Assembly (NCBI GenBank): GCA_044227095.1 | Contig: JBGAFV010000001.1 | Location: forward strand, 124,001 to 188,000 | Source of the DNA: JACMLD01 sp044227095 | Lineage (GTDB): Bacteria > Bacteroidota > Bacteroidia > Chitinophagales > Chitinophagaceae | Direction of reading: 5' to 3' | Length of the DNA stretch: 64,000 bases | Shown here: one piece after another, positions 59,661-64,000 of the stretch | Position numbering within the stretch: the first letter of the stretch is position 1 | Layout of the letters: each line of letters starts with the position of its first letter | Notes under the pieces: model-generated | The model's input: only the letters and a program-made list of their open reading frames with translations | The model's database searches: none | Told to the model about the DNA's origin: nothing | Position numbers and translations under genes: made by a program

Positions 59661-62066
59661 ATGTCAAAAAAAATCATTAAAAAAGTAGCTGTATTGGGAA
59701 GTGGTGTAATGGGAAGCCGTATCGCCTGTCATTTCGCAGGTATTGGGTTGCAGGTATTGTTATTGGATATTGCGCCTAAAGAATTAACACCTGCAGAAAC
59801 AGCTAAAGGCGCTACACTTGATCACCCGGCTGTAAAAAATCGTATTGTAAATGAAGCGCTGACTGCTGCTGTAAAATCGAACCCATCTCCTGTTTATCAT
59901 AAAGACGTTATCAAAAAAATAAAGACCGGCAACTTCACAGATAACATGAAAGATATAGCCGGTTGCGACTGGATTATTGAAGTAGTTGTAGAACGTTTGG
60001 ATATTAAGCAATCTGTTTTTTCAGAAGTTGAGAAATACCGCAAGCCCGGCACATTAATTACTTCCAATACATCTGGTATTCCTATACACATGATGGCTGA
60101 AGGAAGAAGCGATGATTTTAAAAAACATTTCTGCGGTACACACTTCTTTAACCCGCCAAGGTATTTGCGCTTGCTTGAAATTATCCCTACGCCACATACA
60201 GATCCGGAAGTAATTAGCTTTCTGATGCATTATGGTGATTTGTACCTCGGCAAAACCACTGTATTGTGTAAAGACACACCTGCTTTTATTGCAAATCGTA
60301 TTGGCGTGTATGGAATAATGGCCATTTTTGGCCTCGTAGAAAAAATGGGGTTAAGCATTGATGAAGTTGATGCTCTAACTGGCCCAATTATCGGTCGTCC
60401 AAAATCGGCTACATTCAGAACAGCTGATGTAGTAGGCATAGATACATTGGTAAAAGTGGCAAAAGGTGTAGCGGATAATTGTCCGCAGGATGAACAGCGT
60501 TCTGCATTCAACATACCATCATGGCTGGAAAAAATAACTGAAAACAAATGGCTGGGCGATAAAACCGGCCAGGGTTTTTTTAAGAAGACAAAAGGCGCAG
60601 GGGGCGAAAAAGAAATCCTTACGCTAAATTTAAAAACTCTTGAATACGGGCCACGCATTAAACCAAAATTTGCAACTGTAGAAGCTGCAAAACCTATTGA
60701 AGATCTCAAAACAAGATTGAAAGCGTTGTGCGCAGGCCAGGATAAAGCAGGAGAATTCTATCGCCATTTTCATTATGGGTTGTTTTCTTATATCTCTCAC
60801 CGCATACCTGAAATAAGCGATGAAATTTATCGTGTAGATGATGCAATGATGGCTGGCTTTGGCTGGGAGATTGGTGCGTTTGAAAGTTGGGATACACTTG
60901 GTCTTGCCAAAACAACTGAAGCCATGAAAGCTGCCGGCTATACCGTAGCTGCCTGGATAGATGAAATGATTGCTGCCGGTGTTAAAACTTTTTATAAGGT
61001 TGAGAATGGAAAGCGTTTGTATTACGACGTTAGTTCTAAACAGTATAAACCATTACCGGGCGGCGATGCATTTATTGTGATGAAGAATTTTGAAAATGAG
61101 ACTGTATGGAAAAACAGTTCCTGCCGTACCTATCATCTTGGCGATGATGTACTTGGCCTTGAATGGTATACAAAAATGGGCAGCATTGGTGGTGAAGTGC
61201 TGGAGGGTATTCAAAAATCTATTGCGCTGGCCGAAGAAAAATACAAAGGCCTTGTTATTGCTAATGAAGGCGCAAATTTTTCTGCCGGTGCCAATGTGGC
61301 AATGATTTTTATGCTGGCCATAGAACAGGATTATGATGAAGTTGATATGGCCATACGTTTATTTCAAAACACCATGATGCGTGCAAGATATTCTGCCGTG
61401 CCTGTTGTTACAGCACCACATGCACTTACGCTCGGCGGTGCATGCGAGCTTAGCCTGCACAGCGATAAAGTTTGTGCTGCAGCAGAAACGTATATCGGCC
61501 TGGTAGAATTGGGTGTTGGTCTTATTCCCGGTGGTGGTGGCACTAAAGAATTTACCTTGCGTGCAGCAGATGAAATGCATGAAGATGAACCAGAAACCAT
61601 CACACTTAAAAATCGTTTTTTAAATATTGCAACTGCTAAAGTAGCTACTTCTGCATTTGAAGGCTATGATCTTGGTATACTCAGGAAAGGACATGATGAA
61701 GTAAGCATGAACCAGGGCAGGCGTATTGCCGATGCAAAAAAATCTGTCATAGAAATTTTCGACGCAGGCTACACCCAACCTGTACAACGCAGTGATATAA
61801 AAGTACTGGGCCGTTCTGCTCTCGGCGCTTTATATGCAGGCATCAACGGAATGAAAGTAGCCAATTATGCCACAGAACATGATGGCCTTGTAGCAAAAAA
61901 ATTGGCCTATGTAATGTGTGGTGGAGATTTAAGCGAACCCACTTTAGTAACAGAACAATACTTATTGGATCTTGAAAGAGAAGCATTTCTTAGTTTAACC
62001 GGTGAGAAAAAAACATTGGAAAGAATCCAGGGCGTTTTAAAAACTGGTAAACCGGTGAGGAACTAA
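59661..62066 (+). CDS. fadN: FadN-type 3-hydroxyacyl-CoA dehydrogenase/enoyl-CoA hydratase
   Basis: The 801-residue protein runs the two middle steps of fatty-acid beta-oxidation. Unlike FadB, the dehydrogenase is N-terminal: VAVLGSGVMGSRIACHFAG binds NAD, followed by CGTHFFNPPRYLRLLEIIP with the catalytic His and a second dehydrogenase repeat (FIANRIGVYG). The enoyl-CoA hydratase/isomerase part is C-terminal, with NFSAGANV, LGGACELSLHSD and VELGVGLIPGGGGTKEF. This is the Bacillus FadN order. The partner thiolase and acyl-CoA dehydrogenase genes would normally be adjacent but are not seen in the window; the downstream gene is a membrane protein. Confidence 0.88.
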   Translation: MSKKIIKKVAVLGSGVMGSRIACHFAGIGLQVLLLDIAPKELTPAETAKGATLDHPAVKNRIVNEALTAAVKSNPSPVYHKDVIKKIKTGNFTDNMKDIAGCDWIIEVVVERLDIKQSVFSEVEKYRKPGTLITSNTSGIPIHMMAEGRSDDFKKHFCGTHFFNPPRYLRLLEIIPTPHTDPEVISFLMHYGDLYLGKTTVLCKDTPAFIANRIGVYGIMAIFGLVEKMGLSIDEVDALTGPIIGRPKSATFRTADVVGIDTLVKVAKGVADNCPQDEQRSAFNIPSWLEKITENKWLGDKTGQGFFKKTKGAGGEKEILTLNLKTLEYGPRIKPKFATVEAAKPIEDLKTRLKALCAGQDKAGEFYRHFHYGLFSYISHRIPEISDEIYRVDDAMMAGFGWEIGAFESWDTLGLAKTTEAMKAAGYTVAAWIDEMIAAGVKTFYKVENGKRLYYDVSSKQYKPLPGGDAFIVMKNFENETVWKNSSCRTYHLGDDVLGLEWYTKMGSIGGEVLEGIQKSIALAEEKYKGLVIANEGANFSAGANVAMIFMLAIEQDYDEVDMAIRLFQNTMMRARYSAVPVVTAPHALTLGGACELSLHSDKVCAAAETYIGLVELGVGLIPGGGGTKEFTLRAADEMHEDEPETITLKNRFLNIATAKVATSAFEGYDLGILRKGHDEVSMNQGRRIADAKKSVIEIFDAGYTQPVQRSDIKVLGRSALGALYAGINGMKVANYATEHDGLVAKKLAYVMCGGDLSEPTLVTEQYLLDLEREAFLSLTGEKKTLERIQGVLKTGKPVRN

Positions 62067-62107
62067 TAAGTCTTGTTCAGGTAATATGTTTATCCAACGC
62101 AACATTA

Positions 62108-63865
62108 ATGATTTTATTAGCACTCGACTCATGCCTGCTTTTCTTTATAAGCTTCTTTACAGGCATTGTTGCGGAAAAGTGTTTAAATAAATTCTTTAAA
62201 GTAGAAATACACACAAATTTTTTTGAAACTTTTTTACTGGGATTGGCGGCTACATGCTTTTACTTTACTGTAGCGTCCTTCTTTTTACCAGTAAATTACT
62301 TCTTGCTGATTCCACTTTTGTTACCAGGCATAATTATCCTAAGACAAAATAAAAACAGGCAATTATTTTTTAGCAGGATTAACCAAACCATCCATATTTT
62401 CCTGCTCAAAAAAAACCTGCCTTTTACAATAGGTTCCGCAGTTTTATTATTTATTTACTGGATTATTCCACCGCAAATATGGGATAGCGGTTCATATCAT
62501 TATGTTACCATCAGGTGGTATGAACAATATAAAATTATTCCTGGCCTTGCCAATGTACATGGACGCTTTGCATTTAACCCTGCTAATTTTATTATTAGTG
62601 CGGCCTATTCGTTTACAGATCTTTTTCGTCAATCGCTTTACCCATTAAATGGTGTTGTTACTTTACTTTTTTATACGTGGCTTTATAAAAAAATACTGCA
62701 AAATACCGGAGCCCTATACAGTTTTATACTCTTTATTGCAGGGTTTCTCTTATTCAGGGTAGTTCTTGTTGCGATTAGTTCTCCATCAGCAGATTTATTA
62801 GCAACCATACTCCAGTTTTATTGTGGCTTCAGAATGTATGAACTGCTAAAAGACAGGCGAAATATGTTTGCTGATTACCTTCCGCTGATAACACTTTGTT
62901 TTTTTTCTGTACTGGCAAAACTTACTGCAATACCAACATTACTATTGCTGCCTTTTATTTTTTTAATAATTATAAAACCAACAGGCAAAAAGATTATAAT
63001 CATAAAATGTGTGATTGTTGGTCTTATCATTTTTCTTCCCTGGCTTGCAAGAAATTTTTTACTAAGCGGTTATTTCTTGTTCCCGGTACCAGGTACAAAC
63101 ATTTTGCATCCAGATTGGCAGGTTCCCGAAAGTGTTGTTCAGCTTGAATACCTTTTTGCAAAATTTGGGCCCAGAGCAGAACAAACTTATGCCAACTATA
63201 TTGCCCTTGAAAAAATGGATTTTATACAATTGGCCCAATCTTGGTTCCATTATTGTGCCCGTATTTTTCCACTGGGCATAAAAATATTTCTTACCGCTGC
63301 CGTGTCGCCAATTGCATGGTTATTTGTGTATAGAGTAAAAGGCAAAATCGACCGTAACCTGTTTTTTTTATGGCTTCTCTATTACTTATGCGTTTGCATA
63401 TGGCTATACAATTCACCCGAATTCAGGTTCGGGCTTTCATACATGTTGCTTGCTATATTAATACCTGTTTTGGAATTATTTAGTGATGCATTCTCTGCAA
63501 AGACAAAAATCTTACATATTGCCTTTTCAATTTTAACTTTTGCATTACCGCTATATTATGCTACTAATGTAATCCGCAACAGGGAAATTAATCATCTGTC
63601 TATCCAACATTGCTGGCTTAAACCAGCACGTGACAATCGTTATTCCTATAATAATGACAGCACCAGTTTTCAATTTGTAGATCTTGGACATGACGTAAAA
63701 CTTTACATGCCGGATAAAACACACGCTTGTCTCAACGCAAATGGCCCTTGCATGATTTATCCTTATGGGCAAATAGAACTTCGGGGTGATAAGATTACCG
63801 ATGGCTTTCGCAATGTAAAAGATAACGTGCAAAAAAATTTTCCTTACCTTAAAGAGAGCAATTAA
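62108..63865 (+). CDS. Multi-helix GT-C-like membrane protein
   Basis: The 585-residue protein has about 12-14 membrane helices and a C-terminal outer domain. The segment PPQIWDSGSYHYVTIRWYEQYKI followed by GRFAFNPANFI resembles a family annotated as LIC_10190 membrane proteins, found beside glycan-synthesis genes. An acidic residue in this loop could be catalytic as in GT-C enzymes. There is no close sequence match that I can name with certainty. It starts 42 bases after fadN on the same strand. It lies near the other GT-C-like gene at 56803, but facing the other way. Confidence 0.6.
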   Translation: MILLALDSCLLFFISFFTGIVAEKCLNKFFKVEIHTNFFETFLLGLAATCFYFTVASFFLPVNYFLLIPLLLPGIIILRQNKNRQLFFSRINQTIHIFLLKKNLPFTIGSAVLLFIYWIIPPQIWDSGSYHYVTIRWYEQYKIIPGLANVHGRFAFNPANFIISAAYSFTDLFRQSLYPLNGVVTLLFYTWLYKKILQNTGALYSFILFIAGFLLFRVVLVAISSPSADLLATILQFYCGFRMYELLKDRRNMFADYLPLITLCFFSVLAKLTAIPTLLLLPFIFLIIIKPTGKKIIIIKCVIVGLIIFLPWLARNFLLSGYFLFPVPGTNILHPDWQVPESVVQLEYLFAKFGPRAEQTYANYIALEKMDFIQLAQSWFHYCARIFPLGIKIFLTAAVSPIAWLFVYRVKGKIDRNLFFLWLLYYLCVCIWLYNSPEFRFGLSYMLLAILIPVLELFSDAFSAKTKILHIAFSILTFALPLYYATNVIRNREINHLSIQHCWLKPARDNRYSYNNDSTSFQFVDLGHDVKLYMPDKTHACLNANGPCMIYPYGQIELRGDKITDGFRNVKDNVQKNFPYLKESN

Positions 63866-63892
63866 GCATATCGTTTTTACATTGGTAGCACT

Positions 63893-64000
63893 ATGGGTCT
63901 AGCAGAAATTATAGCACAAACATCTGAACTGGTTATTCACTCTACTGTATTTTTTTATGGCAGCGTGGTTAATGATGCACTGGCTGCACAAATAGCTGCA
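63893..64000 (+). CDS. Possible partial gene at the right edge
   Basis: An open frame starts with ATG at 63893 and runs to the edge (36 codons: MGLAEIIAQTSELVIHSTVFF...). It lies 27 bases after the preceding stop and has no stop codon in the visible part. Composition is consistent with a coding region, but too short to assign. Confidence 0.4.
   Translation, partial: MGLAEIIAQTSELVIHSTVFFYGSVVNDALAAQIAA

Noticed and set aside
1..64000. Transposases, integrases, CRISPR arrays, tRNA and rRNA genes
   Set aside because: I looked for the common protein motifs and RNA sequences in all spacers and did not see any; repeats are present but carry no transposase.

Overview
The window looks like a chromosomal segment from a Bacteroidota bacterium, most likely of the family Chitinophagaceae. 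The evidence is an AT-rich genome with few Shine-Dalgarno sequences, signal peptides that typically end in -AQ, several families typical of the phylum (DUF4255, DUF3943, DUF4293, a DUF6427-like protein, Porin_O_P-like, ECF sigma with a membrane TPR partner), and at least one promoter matching TTTG-N19-TAnnTTTG. No rRNA, tRNA, CRISPR array or insertion sequence was seen.

Layout. 1-2111: the promoter-proximal end of what is probably an extracellular contractile injection system operon. It runs leftwards off the window (partial gene, DUF4255/Pvc16-like gene, zinc-knuckle coiled-coil gene) and faces a divergent LuxR-type regulator across a palindrome-containing spacer. 2141-12420: ten consecutive minus-strand genes for envelope and exported proteins (DUF3943, FadL-like and BamA-like barrels, lipoprotein, DUF502-like membrane protein, DUF2541-like, a long Asn/Gly/Pro-tailed protein, META domain). 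One of them, a small barrel, is broken by a frameshift in a C6 tract. 12479-21498: exported amidohydrolase, Porin_O_P-like porin, a propeller histidine kinase with its response regulator, and a sorbosone/glucose-dehydrogenase-like protein. 21721-27436: cysE-cysM, a sugar nucleotidyltransferase, a serine hydrolase and glyA.

27406-33003: the most striking block, a minus-strand operon of ECF sigma factor, membrane TPR (anti-sigma-like) protein, subtilisin-like lipoprotein and an exported TPR-CHAT protease with a C-terminal membrane anchor. All the catalytic residues of the two proteases that I can see are intact. I read this as a sigma-controlled envelope proteolysis module; its substrate is unknown.

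33238-44827: PepSY-like exported protein, DUF4293, uvrA, a second ECF sigma factor, DsbD with a separate DsbD-alpha protein, purQ, and two envelope proteins. 45234-54534: Kup potassium transporter, two paralogous membrane-anchored alpha/beta hydrolases, a membrane protein with a small XRE regulator, oxyR divergent from katA, and a tandem pair of LD-carboxypeptidases. 54672-64000: metG, two GT-C-like membrane proteins, an NAD-dependent dehydrogenase, a FadN-type beta-oxidation protein, and a partial gene at the right edge.

The spacers carry an unusual load of repeats. A dispersed 19-base element occurs three times. Several islands built from short repeated words arranged as inverted repeats sit flush against genes, and in at least two cases they supply the stop codon. 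Intrinsic terminators are clear at six places.
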